From contig JBCDCY010000002.1 of NCBI GenBank assembly GCA_039180875.1, forward strand, positions 62,001-126,000: a DNA stretch of 64,000 nucleotides, given 5' to 3'. The notes below the pieces were generated by a model. That model was not told the DNA's origin. It worked only from the letters and a program-made list of their open reading frames with translations, and did not search any database. Positions within the stretch are counted from its first letter, which is position 1. Each line of letters opens with the position of its first letter. The DNA comes from JBCDCY01 sp039180875. GTDB lineage: Bacteria > Pseudomonadota > Alphaproteobacteria > Rhodobacterales > Rhodobacteraceae. Positions 7,671 through 17,147 of the stretch are shown here, one piece after another. The position numbers and the translations under genes were made by a program.

Positions 7671-7937
7671 ATGAACTTCATCGGCGCCACGATCATTGCC
7701 GGGCTGATCTACTTCCTGTTGAGCTTCCTCTCGGCCCTGCTGCTCGACGGGCCGCAGGTGACGACCACGGCCGCCCTGCTTTCCGCGCTCATCAAGACGG
7801 CCGTGTTCGTGGTGCTCTTCCACTACGTGCACCGCTTCTTCGCGCGCATGTTCGGCTGGTACGAGGACGACGAGGCGCCGGCCATCGAGCACGACATGGA
7901 CTACGACGACGGATCCGACTTTGGGGACCGCAGGTGA
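7671..7937 (+). CDS. Small two-helix membrane protein with acidic tail
   Basis: An 88-residue protein, preceded by a good ribosome site (TGAGGAGAAAGCGG before the ATG). Two hydrophobic segments are visible (about residues 3-25 and 35-57), followed by an Asp/Glu-rich tail WYEDDEAPAIEHDMDYDDG. I do not recognise the family. The stop overlaps the GTG of the next small gene. The acidic tail might bind metal ions, but that is a guess from composition. Confidence 0.7.
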   Translation: MNFIGATIIAGLIYFLLSFLSALLLDGPQVTTTAALLSALIKTAVFVVLFHYVHRFFARMFGWYEDDEAPAIEHDMDYDDGSDFGDRR

Positions 7938-8104
7938 TCGGTGGTTTGATCCTCGGCGCCGTGGTCGGCGGCACGCTGCCCCTGGTGCTGCAGCGCCTCG
8001 GCAAGCCGATCACCGCGCGCGAAACGCTGATCTTCGCCGCCGTCTATGGCGGCGGTGTGGGCCTGGTGCTTGGCCTCATCCTCATCCTCATCCTCATCCT
8101 CTAA
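7934..8104 (+). CDS. Very small hydrophobic membrane protein ending in Leu-Ile repeats
   Basis: A 56-residue protein starting with GTG that overlaps the preceding TGA (GTGA). It has two hydrophobic segments with glycine-rich turns (GGLILGAVVGGTLPLV and the C-terminal VYGGGVGLVLGLILI), and its last residues come from a perfect CTCATC tandem repeat. It is too short for family recognition. Coupling to its neighbour and the position 28 bp before sufC support it as a real gene. It may form a complex with the preceding small membrane protein. Confidence 0.6.
   Translation: MIGGLILGAVVGGTLPLVLQRLGKPITARETLIFAAVYGGGVGLVLGLILILILIL
8075..8101 (+). repeat. CTCATC hexanucleotide microsatellite
   Basis: Four perfect CTCATC units (8075-8098) followed by CTC form the last coding bases of the small membrane gene, directly before its TAA. 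Each unit encodes Leu-Ile, so gain or loss of a unit keeps the frame and changes only the length of the final hydrophobic stretch. The array ends 31 bp before the sufC start. Confidence 0.9.
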
Positions 8105-8132
8105 ACGAACGCTCATCTTTGCGAGACTCGAA

Positions 8133-8887
<755 letters not shown>

Positions 8888-8888
<1 letters not shown>

Positions 8889-10171
8889 TGCAGCCCGCGA
8901 CCGAGACGACGCCGGATCTGCTCGCGCGGCACCTGCCGGCCCACCCGGCGGGCCTGTGGGCTGAGGCTGCGCGCCAGGCTGCGCGTCAGCGCCTTTCGGC
9001 CATGGGTCTGCCGGGACGGCGCGACGAATACTGGCGCTTCACCAATCCCAGCGACCTCACAGCCGTGCCGGCGCCGGAGGCTGCGGTCTTCGACTCGGGT
9101 GGCGAGAGCACCGTCTTCGGTGAGACCGACCGATTGAAGCTGATCTTCGTCGACGGCGTCTTCCGGCCCGATCTGTCGGACGATCTGGCCCTCGACGGCG
9201 TCGAGATCAGCCTGCTCGACACAGCGATGGCCGCCGACATCCATTGGGCGCGGGAGCTTTACGGCGTGCTGGAGGAAGCCGGGCAGGACCCGGTGCCGCG
9301 CCCGCTCGCCGCGCTCAACACCGCCTGCGCCAGCACCGGCTGCGTGATCCGGGTGAGCAAGACGCCCCCCCGCCCGATCAGCTTTCGCTACGTGCACGAG
9401 GATCCGACGAGCGACGCGATCATCCACCACGTCGTGCGGGTGGAGCAGGGCGCCTCACTCACCGTCCTGGAGAGCGGGCCGGCGGCGGCGCGCTTCAACA
9501 AGTGCATGGAGGTCGACATCGCCGACGGCGCAGCACTCCACCATGTCCGCGCCCAGGGCCGGGACCATGAGCGCCGGGCCGCGACCCACACCTTCGCCCG
9601 CCTGGGCGCCGAGAGCGCCTTCAAGTCCTTCACCCTCACGGTGAACGGCGTGCTGACGCGGAACGAGACGGTGGTGGAGTTCACCGGCGACGATGCCATC
9701 GCCCACGTCGCCGGCGCCTCGGTCGGGGACGGCGATTTCCACCACGACGACACCGTGTTCGTGACCCATGACGGTGAGCGCTGCGAAAGCCGCCAGGTCT
9801 TCAAGAAGGTGCTGCGCAACGGCGCCGTCGGTGTCTTCCAGGGCAAAATCCTGGTCCGGCCCGGCGCCCAGAAGACCGACGGCTACCAGATCAGCCAGGG
9901 CCTGCTGCTGGATGAGCGGAGCCAGTTCCTGGCCAAGCCAGAGCTTGAGATCTATGCCGATGACGTCGCCTGCTCCCACGGCTCGACCTCCGGCGCGCTC
10001 GACGAGACCGGGCTGTTCTATCTGCTCTCCCGCGGTATCTCTCGGGCCGATGCGGAGGCGATGCTGATCCTTGCCTTCCTCGACGAGGCGATTGCCGAGA
10101 TCGAGGATGAGGCGCTGGCCGACGATATGCGAAGCCGCGTGGCCGGCTGGTTGGAGAGACGACGACGGTGA
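8888..10171 (+). CDS. sufD: Fe-S cluster assembly protein SufD
   Basis: SufB paralogue that forms the SufBC2D scaffold and is needed for iron entry. The 427-residue protein has the N-terminal PGRRDEYWRFTNPSDL motif and the C-terminal beta-helix core with FQGKILVRPGAQKTDGYQ, LLLDERSQFLAKPELEIYADDVACSHG (family signature including the conserved His) and LFYLLSRGIS. ATG overlaps the sufC stop and its own stop overlaps the next GTG, so sufC-sufD and the membrane gene are coupled. Confidence 0.97.
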
Positions 10172-10830
10172 AGCACCTGGTCGAGGATCTGCTGCGAACC
10201 TGGCGCGCGCCGCGCGCGGTCCTGGCCGATCAGTTCGCCCGGGGCCTGGGGGAGGAGCGGCTGCTGGCCTACCTCCTCGGCGCCTGCCTGCTGTTCTTCA
10301 TCGCGACCCTGCCGGGCGCGGCGGAGGATGCGGCGCTGCAGGGCCTCGACAGCGCGACGCCCGTGGTGGGTGCGCGGCTCTTCGGCTTTTTCTTCGTCGC
10401 ACCTCTGCTGCTCTACGGCGTGGCCGCCCTGGTGCATCTGGTCGCGCGGGCCCTTGGGGCAAAGGGCTCCTACTTCCGCGCGCGGGCGGCGTTCTTTTGG
10501 AGCCTCTTTGCGCTCGCGCCGCTCACCCTGGTGCTCGGCGCCCTTTCGACGCTGCTGGCCCCGGTGGTGGGGGAGGTCATCGGCTACCTGCTGCTCGCGG
10601 CCTTCCTGCTGCTCTGGTCCCAGACCATGGCGGAAGCCGAAGAGATCGACGACTGGCGCCCGGTGGCGCTGACCCTTGGGGTGCTGACCGCGGGCCTCTT
10701 CGCCCTCGGCTATGTCGCGATCGACGGCGCCGGTTTGTCGGCGGGGCTGGCCCTGACCGTCGGCCGGAACCGGCCGCGGCGCCTGGCCGCCCTGGACGGG
10801 CGGGCCTCAGACCCTCATCTTCAGCGATGA
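10168..10830 (+). CDS. Yip1-type polytopic membrane protein, first copy
   Basis: A 220-residue integral membrane protein with about five hydrophobic segments and short loops, resembling the Yip1 domain families seen in alphaproteobacterial suf operons. It starts with GTG overlapping the sufD stop. The N-terminal cytoplasmic stretch MKHLVEDLLRTWRAPRAVLADQF precedes the first helix (about residues 34-50). The last 25 residues are hydrophilic, Arg-rich and look poorly conserved. No catalytic motif is visible, and its role in cluster assembly is unknown. Confidence 0.8.
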   Translation: MKHLVEDLLRTWRAPRAVLADQFARGLGEERLLAYLLGACLLFFIATLPGAAEDAALQGLDSATPVVGARLFGFFFVAPLLLYGVAALVHLVARALGAKGSYFRARAAFFWSLFALAPLTLVLGALSTLLAPVVGEVIGYLLLAAFLLLWSQTMAEAEEIDDWRPVALTLGVLTAGLFALGYVAIDGAGLSAGLALTVGRNRPRRLAALDGRASDPHLQR

Positions 10831-11414
10831 CCATGTCTGCGTCCGCCAAATCTCTCGTCATGCTCTGCTTCCGCGATCCGGCGGAGGCCGCGCGCCAGGT
10901 GCTCGACCTCGGCCTGCCGATGGGCATCGCCCTACAGATCGGCATCGCCGCGGCGCTGATCGAGGCGGTGACGGTCGCGGTGCTGCTGGAGTTTTCGGGC
11001 GGCGTGTCGCCGGAGATCATGAGCGCGACGCCGCAGCCCTTCGCCCTGGCGGCCATTCAGATCGGCGTGATGGTCGGCTCCATCATCGCCACCTGGCTGG
11101 TCGGCCGGGCGCTCGGCGGCACCGGTGACCTGCTGGGCTCGGCCACGATCGTGACGGCGGTCTATGCGCTCTACGTGCTTGGCCGGGTTGCTGGCGTCTT
11201 CGTCTCTGCGCTTATCCCGCCGCTGTCGGTCCTGCTGGTGCTCGGCGTCGTCCTCTGGATCGTCTGGGTCTTTGCCCACGGGGTGCGGGTGCTGCACGGC
11301 TTCCACTCGACGGGCCTGGTGGTGCTCGGCATCGTCTTGAGCGCCTCGGCTTTGCTGGTCGCGCTCTCTTTGGTCCTGGTGATGCTCGGCTTCGGCCAGA
11401 CGGGGAGCGCCTGA
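10827..11414 (+). CDS. Yip1-type polytopic membrane protein, second copy
   Basis: A 195-residue integral membrane protein with the layout of its neighbour: a short N-terminal FRDPAEAARQVLDLGLP motif, then five hydrophobic helices. The conserved-looking R-D-P start and the ALYVLGRVAGVF helix fit the Yip1 superfamily. ATG at 10827 overlaps the previous stop (ATGA); a second ATG two codons later is also possible. Its stop overlaps the sufS start. The pair may act as a heterodimeric membrane partner of the Suf machinery, which is inference from linkage. Confidence 0.82.
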   Translation: MTMSASAKSLVMLCFRDPAEAARQVLDLGLPMGIALQIGIAAALIEAVTVAVLLEFSGGVSPEIMSATPQPFALAAIQIGVMVGSIIATWLVGRALGGTGDLLGSATIVTAVYALYVLGRVAGVFVSALIPPLSVLLVLGVVLWIVWVFAHGVRVLHGFHSTGLVVLGIVLSASALLVALSLVLVMLGFGQTGSA

Positions 11415-12634
11415 TGTACGACGTGCACGACGTTCGGAAGGATTTCCCGATCCTCGCGCGGGAGGTGAACGGCCAGCCGTTGGTCTACCTCGACAATGGC
11501 GCCTCGGCCCAGAAACCCCAGGCGGTGATCGACGCCGTCAGCCGGGCCTACAGCGAGGAATACGCCAACGTGCATCGCGGGCTGCATTTCCTCTCCAACC
11601 TCGCCACCGAGGCCTATGAGGCGGTGCGGGAGAACCTGCGGAGCTTCCTCAATGCCGCGCGGGAGGAGGAGATCCTCTACACCACCGGCACCACTGAGGC
11701 GATGAACCTGATCTCCTACGGCTGGGCCGCGCCGCGGCTCGAAGCGGGCGACGAGATCGTGCTCTCCGTCATGGAGCACCACGCCAACATCGTGCCCTGG
11801 CATTTCCTGCGGGAGCGGCAGGGCGTGGTGCTGAAATGGGTGGATGTGGAGCCCGACGGCTCCCTCCCGCCCGAGAAGGTGCTGGAGGCGGTGGGCCCGC
11901 GCACCAAGATGATCGCCGTCACTCACATGTCGAACGTGCTCGGCACCGTCGTCGATGTGGCGAGTATCGCCCACGCGGCGCGGGAGCAGGGGATTGTCAC
12001 GGTCATAGACGGCTCCCAGGCGGCGGTGCATATGCCGGTGGATGTGCAGGCCATCGGCTGCGATTTCTACGCCATCACCGGGCACAAGCTTTACGGCCCA
12101 TCGGCCTCCGGCGCGCTTTATGCCCGGTCGGAGCGGCTGGCGGAGATGCGCCCCTTCATCGGCGGCGGCGACATGATCCGCGAGGTGGCGAAGGACGCGA
12201 TCACCTACAACGACGCGCCGCACAAGTTCGAGGCAGGCACGCCGGCCATCGTCCAGATGATCGGCCTCGGCGCGGCGCTCGACTACATGCGCACCCTCGG
12301 CATGTCGGCGATCGCGGCCCATGAGGCGGGGCTGCGGGACTATGCGCTAGAGCGTTTCGCCGGGCTCAACTGGCTGCACATCCAGGGTCAGGCGCGGGAG
12401 CGGGGGGCGATCTTTTCCTTCACCCTGGACGGTGCGGCCCACGCCCACGACATCTCCACCGTCGTCGACCAGCGCGGCATCGCGGTGCGCGCCGGCCATC
12501 ACTGCGCCCAGCCGTTGATGGAGCATATGGGCGTCACCGCGACCTGCCGCGCGAGCTTCGGCCTCTACAACACCACCGACGAGGTCGACAAATTGGTGGA
12601 GGCGCTGGAGCTCTGCCACGAGCTCTTCGCCTAG
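11414..12634 (+). CDS. sufS: Cysteine desulfurase SufS
   Basis: Group II PLP-dependent cysteine desulfurase, 406 residues, supplying persulfide sulfur to SufBCD. Marks are YLDNGASAQKP, NVHRGLH, TTGTTEAMNLI, EHHANIVPW (PLP-stacking His), ITGHKLYGP (Schiff-base lysine), GGGDMI, the catalytic loop RAGHHCAQPLM and the terminal CRASFGLYNT. The ATG overlaps the stop of the membrane gene (TGATG). No sufE, sufU, sufA or sufT follows; a convergent acylase gene begins four bases after the stop, so the operon ends here. Sulfur transfer partners must be elsewhere. Confidence 0.97.
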   Translation: MYDVHDVRKDFPILAREVNGQPLVYLDNGASAQKPQAVIDAVSRAYSEEYANVHRGLHFLSNLATEAYEAVRENLRSFLNAAREEEILYTTGTTEAMNLISYGWAAPRLEAGDEIVLSVMEHHANIVPWHFLRERQGVVLKWVDVEPDGSLPPEKVLEAVGPRTKMIAVTHMSNVLGTVVDVASIAHAAREQGIVTVIDGSQAAVHMPVDVQAIGCDFYAITGHKLYGPSASGALYARSERLAEMRPFIGGGDMIREVAKDAITYNDAPHKFEAGTPAIVQMIGLGAALDYMRTLGMSAIAAHEAGLRDYALERFAGLNWLHIQGQARERGAIFSFTLDGAAHAHDISTVVDQRGIAVRAGHHCAQPLMEHMGVTATCRASFGLYNTTDEVDKLVEALELCHELFA

Positions 12635-12638
12635 GGCT

Positions 12639-15113
12639 TCAGCCGTCGGGCGCCGGGCGCAGCCGGGTGATCCCGACCGCACCGCCGCGGGCCTGATCGG
12701 GGTCGAGGCTCATCGGAATGTACTCGCCCCGCCGCCAGAGCACCGAGAGGTCATCGTAGTGGCGGGAGAGGAAGTGCCCGCTCTGCCCCGTTGAGATGAT
12801 GTACTGCGAGGCGTCGGGGTCGTCGAAATCGTAGAGCCCGCGAAACCCCGCCCCGTGAATGTTGGCATAGGGCCGGTCGCCACGTCCGGCGGTCTGGCCG
12901 CGCATCAGGGTGTGATCGCCGCCCGAGGTTTCCTGCACGATATCAGTGAAAAGCGCGAGGAGCGGCACCTGGCCCAGCACCTCGTGCTGGTGCAGCGCCA
13001 CATGGGCCTCGCCCCAGCGCCAGGTCTCCATCCGGCTTCCGAAGCTGTCGGTGAGTTCGTCGAGCGCGTCGTCGAGCGCCCGCTCGGCCATCTCGCGGCA
13101 GGTCTCCTCCGCCTCGGTCTTGTCGACGTCGCACCAGATGCCGGCCCCGTCGATGTTGCGGAAGGCCCGCTCGATGAACACCGGCTCCATGCGGGAGAGG
13201 ATGGAGGCCCGGCTGCCGAGCTCATCGGCGATCAGGCGGGTTTGCAGGGCCCGGGTCCAGGCGGCGTAGATCAGCGGCTCCGGCCCATGCTCCGTCATCT
13301 CGCCGTTCCAGCCCGCGAGCAGCGCCAGCGCCGCTTGGCGGAGGCGCCCCTGGCTGTCCTCGGCCGGCGGTTGCCCCTCCCACCAGAGATCGCGGGCGAT
13401 CAGCGGCAGGAGGTTGCGGGCGGTGGGAGAGACCGTGTCGGTCTGCGCCTCGCGAAAGCTGGCGAGCGTATGGAACTCCCGCTCATTGAGCAGCCGTTGC
13501 AGCCGCGCCATGCGCTGGCTGTCGCCCCAGACGAAGCTCACATGGTTGGGGAAGGGCGCGTCAGAGAGGCGGTTGTTGGTGTTGGCGACGATGCCGCTCT
13601 CTGGCGCGATGACGCTCGGGTTCTCGCCGTAGTCGAAATAGCCCTGCCAGTCGTTGACGGCGAGCCAGCCTGGCGCCGGGATCCGCCCCTGGCTGGTATG
13701 GCCGGGCTGGCGCCGTGGCATGGCGCCGAACATCTGCAGGGCGACGGTGGAGCGGTCGGCCATGATCGCGTTCTGGGCCGGCGCCCGGACGAGAGAGAGG
13801 ATCTGCCGCCCCTCCGCGACCGAGCGGGCGCGCATCACACGGATCAAGCCCTCCACCGCGCGATCCTCGACGTCGAGCGCCGGCCAGGCGAGTGTCGCCA
13901 CATGACCCTCCGGCGTCACCTCACCCACGCCGAAATGCTCGGGCGGGATGACCGGGCCGTTTCGGCTCCAGCGCAGGGTCCGCTGCACCGCCGCCTGGCC
14001 GGCCACCTCGATCAGGATGTCGCGGGTCTCGAACGGCGCGAAGCCGTCGGGGGTGCGGTAGCGCCCGGAATCCTCGGGGTCGAGCTGTTCGATGTAGAGG
14101 TCCTGGTCATCGAGATAGGCCGTGGTGATGCCCCAGCCGAAATCGTCGTTTCGCCCGATGATGATGCCCGGCAGGCCCGGAATGGTCGCGCCGATCGCCC
14201 CGCCATCGGGAAATTCGAGCCGCGCCAGCATCCAGATCGCCGGGGCGGTCAAGCCGAGATGGGGATCGGTGGCGAGCAGCGGCGCTCCGCTCGCCGACCG
14301 TGCCCCCATGGCCGCCCAGGCGTTGGAGGCACCGCCAAGCCCCGCCGGCCGGTCGGGGGAGAGCCAGAGGGCCTGCCGCTCCCCCGCCTCCGGCTCGGGA
14401 AAGCGGGTGCCGTCGGGAAAGAGACTGGCGTAGTCCGGCAGGTCGATCACCGGATCGTTCGGGTTGTCGGGCAGCACGTCGGCCAGCCGCTCGGGCGGCA
14501 GCACCAGGCTGAGCTCGGCCCGGCGGGTCTCGAACCGGGCGTGGCTGGTGAGCTGCAGGGCCATCACCCGGGTGACCGCGATCGAATCCGCCGGGGTCCA
14601 GGGCGCGATGGCGTTGGAGAACAGAAAGAACTCCGGCGCCCCCCGGCCGCGGGCGTCCTGCTCCACGATCCGGATCCAGGCGTTCACGCCGTCGGCATAG
14701 GCCTGGAGCGCCGCGACGGTCTCCGGCGTCTGGTTCGCCACCATGCGGGTCGAGAGGGTGTAGAGGTCGAGCGCGCGGAGAAGTTCGTCGATCGACAAAG
14801 TCGCCGTGCCGAAAAGCTCCGACAGCCGCCCCTGGGCCGTCCGCCGCAGCATCGTCATCTGCCACAGCCGGTCCTGGGCATGGGCATAGCCGAGGCCGAA
14901 AAAGACGTCGTGATCGCTCTCGCCGAAGATGTGGGGCACGGCGTAGGCGTCCCGCACGATCTCCACCGGGCCGTCGAGACCCGCCACCGTCCGCTCGTCG
15001 TCGTAGTCGGGGATCGAGCCCGTGGCCAGGTAGTAGGCCAAGAGCAGCGCCAGTCCGGCCAGCACCGAGGCGGCGAGAAACCCGCGCAGCAACCACCGAA
15101 AGAGTGTTGTCAT
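12639..15113 (-). CDS. Penicillin acylase family protein (Ntn hydrolase)
   Basis: An 824-residue precursor of the penicillin G acylase/AHL acylase family, which cleaves amide bonds and matures by self-cleavage. It starts with a hydrophobic helix (about residues 8-30) acting as a signal or anchor, then the alpha-chain with VEIVRDAYAVPHIF and GLGYAHAQDRLWQM. The spacer ends at the conserved GLGGASNAW, where Ser263 should become the N-terminal nucleophile of the beta chain; ATDPHLGLTAPAIW follows. Substrate cannot be told: penicillins, acyl-homoserine lactones or other amides are all known in the family. It converges on sufS with only a few bases between stops. Confidence 0.93.
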   Translation of the reverse strand: MTTLFRWLLRGFLAASVLAGLALLLAYYLATGSIPDYDDERTVAGLDGPVEIVRDAYAVPHIFGESDHDVFFGLGYAHAQDRLWQMTMLRRTAQGRLSELFGTATLSIDELLRALDLYTLSTRMVANQTPETVAALQAYADGVNAWIRIVEQDARGRGAPEFFLFSNAIAPWTPADSIAVTRVMALQLTSHARFETRRAELSLVLPPERLADVLPDNPNDPVIDLPDYASLFPDGTRFPEPEAGERQALWLSPDRPAGLGGASNAWAAMGARSASGAPLLATDPHLGLTAPAIWMLARLEFPDGGAIGATIPGLPGIIIGRNDDFGWGITTAYLDDQDLYIEQLDPEDSGRYRTPDGFAPFETRDILIEVAGQAAVQRTLRWSRNGPVIPPEHFGVGEVTPEGHVATLAWPALDVEDRAVEGLIRVMRARSVAEGRQILSLVRAPAQNAIMADRSTVALQMFGAMPRRQPGHTSQGRIPAPGWLAVNDWQGYFDYGENPSVIAPESGIVANTNNRLSDAPFPNHVSFVWGDSQRMARLQRLLNEREFHTLASFREAQTDTVSPTARNLLPLIARDLWWEGQPPAEDSQGRLRQAALALLAGWNGEMTEHGPEPLIYAAWTRALQTRLIADELGSRASILSRMEPVFIERAFRNIDGAGIWCDVDKTEAEETCREMAERALDDALDELTDSFGSRMETWRWGEAHVALHQHEVLGQVPLLALFTDIVQETSGGDHTLMRGQTAGRGDRPYANIHGAGFRGLYDFDDPDASQYIISTGQSGHFLSRHYDDLSVLWRRGEYIPMSLDPDQARGGAVGITRLRPAPDG

Positions 15114-15206
15114 CGAATGTCTGTCATACCCGACCCGGCCTTGACCCCCTCGGCCTAACAGGCGACATCAGCGCGCACAATTCACTTGTGAGGCGGAGGG
15201 CGGACG

Positions 15207-16073
15207 ATGGCGCAGACGGCATTCATCGGTCTCGGGGTCATGGGCTACCCGATGGCGGGTCATCTCGAGGCCAAGGGCCATCACGTCACCGTCTACAACC
15301 GCACCCGGGCGAAGGCCGAGACTTGGGTCGCCGAGCATTCCGGCAGCCTGGCCGAGACCCCGGCCAAGGCGGCCGAGGGGGCGGAGTTCGTCTTTGCCTG
15401 CGTCGGCAACGATGACGATCTGCGTGCCGTGACCACGGGGCCGGATGGTGCGTTTGGCGCCATGGCGGCGGATGCTGTGTTCATCGACCACACGACGGCG
15501 TCCGCGACCGTGGCGCGGGAGCTGCACGGCGCGGCGCGGGAGGGTGGCTTTCACTTCATCGACGCCCCGGTCTCCGGCGGTCAGGCGGGGGCGGAGAACG
15601 GCGTGCTGACCGTGATGTGCGGCGGCGATGCGGCGCCCTATGCCCGGGCCGAGCCGGTGATCGGCGCCTTCGCTCGGGCCTGCAACCGGATGGGCGAGGT
15701 CGGGGCGGGCCAGCTCACCAAAATGGTCAATCAGATCTGCATCGCCGGCTTGGTGCAGGGCCTGGCGGAGGGCCTGGCCTTTGCCGGTCGCGCGGGCCTC
15801 GACGCCAAGGCGGTGGTCGACGCGATCTCGAAAGGCGCGGCGGGGTCCTGGCAGATGGAGAACCGGGCGACGACCATGATCGAAGACAGCTTCGACTTCG
15901 GCTTCGCCGTCGATTGGATGCGCAAGGACCTCGGCATCTGCCTCGACGAGGCGCGCCAGAACGGGGCGCAGGTTCCGGTCACGGCCCTCGTCGATCAGTT
16001 CTACGCCGAGCTGCAGCAGATGGACGGCGGGCGCTGGGATACTTCGAGCCTCATCCGGCGCCTCACCCGCTGA
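15207..16073 (+). CDS. 3-hydroxyisobutyrate dehydrogenase family oxidoreductase
   Basis: A 288-residue NAD(P)-dependent beta-hydroxyacid dehydrogenase. The N-terminal Rossmann motif is GLGVMGYPMAGHL, followed by the substrate motif FIDAPVSGGQAGAENG and the catalytic-lysine helix GQLTKMVNQICIAG. C-terminal helices FAVDWMRKDLGICLDEAR are typical. Members act on 3-hydroxyisobutyrate, tartronate semialdehyde or related acids, and sequence alone does not decide here. A strong AGGCGGAGGG ribosome site precedes the ATG. It diverges from the acylase gene and no valine-degradation genes are nearby. Confidence 0.92.
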   Translation: MAQTAFIGLGVMGYPMAGHLEAKGHHVTVYNRTRAKAETWVAEHSGSLAETPAKAAEGAEFVFACVGNDDDLRAVTTGPDGAFGAMAADAVFIDHTTASATVARELHGAAREGGFHFIDAPVSGGQAGAENGVLTVMCGGDAAPYARAEPVIGAFARACNRMGEVGAGQLTKMVNQICIAGLVQGLAEGLAFAGRAGLDAKAVVDAISKGAAGSWQMENRATTMIEDSFDFGFAVDWMRKDLGICLDEARQNGAQVPVTALVDQFYAELQQMDGGRWDTSSLIRRLTR

Positions 16074-16093
16074 GGCGCCGGCCGCCACTGTGC

Positions 16094-16642
16094 TTAGCGC
16101 CGCAGCAGGGAGTACTTCGCCCCCTCCAGGCTCGCCCCGGCCAGGATCCCGCTTTGATCGAAGGTGAGCGAGATCACCGGATGCTGGGCCGTCAGCGTGG
16201 TGAGCGAGGCGTTGAGCCCGTCGGTCGGCAACGTCACCTCGGCATCGGCGCCAAGCTCCCAACCGTCGATCTGGCGGAAGCGATAGAGCGCATCCTCCGT
16301 CACGAAGAACAGCGCCTGGGCCGTGCGCTGGGCGCCGAACTGGAAGCCGAAGGAGGCAGCGGCCATCGAGTAGTAGTCGACCGTCGCCCCACCGATCCGC
16401 AATGCGCCCTCACCGTAAGCGCCGCCGGCGAAGAAGCCGGCCTTGGTGATGCGCGGCATGATCAGCGTGCCTTGGGCCCGGGTGTAGAGGTCGCTGGTGC
16501 CTGGGATGGAGCTGAAGAGCTCCTGCAGCGCCTTCTCCACCCGCTCGTCGATCACCTCCCGCGGGGCGGCGTGGAGGGCGCTCGGCAGCGCAAACGCCGC
16601 CATGGTGCCGCCCAGAACGGCGCGCCGGTTCAACACGGACAT
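16094..16642 (-). CDS. SYLF/YSC84-domain secreted protein
   Basis: A 182-residue exported protein with a SYLF (DUF500, lipid-binding) domain. The start MSVLNRRAVLGGTMAAFALPSALHAA is a signal peptide with an arginine pair, so Tat export is possible. Domain marks include QGTLIMPRITKAGFFAGGAYGEGAL, ATVDYYSMAAASFGFQFGAQ and the end GILAGASLEGAKYS. SYLF proteins bind phospholipids in eukaryotes; the bacterial role is unknown. A good ribosome site (GAGGAGATAATCC) lies before the ATG. It ends 20 bp from the convergent dehydrogenase stop. Confidence 0.9.
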   Translation of the reverse strand: MSVLNRRAVLGGTMAAFALPSALHAAPREVIDERVEKALQELFSSIPGTSDLYTRAQGTLIMPRITKAGFFAGGAYGEGALRIGGATVDYYSMAAASFGFQFGAQRTAQALFFVTEDALYRFRQIDGWELGADAEVTLPTDGLNASLTTLTAQHPVISLTFDQSGILAGASLEGAKYSLLRR

Positions 16643-16757
16643 GGATTATCTCCTCGGTTTTCGTTGCCTGTTTTGTGCCTCGATCCCCGGTTTGTCCGGG
16701 TATGTGTCTGAACTATACCACAGGAAACGAAAAAGCATCACCCGGAGTGTATGTGCG

Positions 16758-17147
16758 ATGCGCCGGCAAATATCCGCCGACCCCTCCGTCAACGTCTTTG
16801 GCGAAGTGCTGGAGCCCTGCGGCCTGGACCCGATCACCGGGTTCTTCCGCAACGGCAGTTGCGACACCTGTGCGCAGGACGCGGGCTCTCACACGGTATG
16901 CGCTGTGTTGACGGAGGAATTTCTCGCCTTCTCGAAGGCCCGCGGCAATGACCTGACGACGCCGCGGCCGGAGTTCGGCTTTGCGGGGCTCAGCCCGGGC
17001 GATCGCTGGTGCCTCTGTGCGGCCCGCTGGCGGGAGGCCTATGAGGCCGGCCATGCGCCCAACGTGGTGTTGACCGCGACGCACCAGCGCGCCCTCTCGA
17101 TCTGCTCGATCGAGGCGCTGAAGGCCCACGCGCTCGACCTCACCTGA
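16758..17147 (+). CDS. DUF2237 family protein
   Basis: A 129-residue cytoplasmic protein matching the DUF2237 pattern: NVFGEVLEPCGLDPITGFFRNGSC, CAQDAGSHTVCAVLTEEFLAFSK, then FGFAGLSPGDRWCLCAARW and the end APNVVLTATHQRALS. The cysteine positions and the GDRWCLCA motif are hallmarks of the family. Its function is unknown. Its 3' end overlaps the convergent transporter gene by 8 bp. The upstream 115 bp separate it from the divergent SYLF gene and are AT-richer than the surroundings, as expected for two promoters. Confidence 0.9.
   Translation: MRRQISADPSVNVFGEVLEPCGLDPITGFFRNGSCDTCAQDAGSHTVCAVLTEEFLAFSKARGNDLTTPRPEFGFAGLSPGDRWCLCAARWREAYEAGHAPNVVLTATHQRALSICSIEALKAHALDLT

Noticed and set aside
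12855..15158. A 767-residue plus-strand open frame opposite the penicillin acylase
   Set aside because: Long antisense frames are expected at this G+C content; composition is low-complexity and the acylase motifs are unmistakable.
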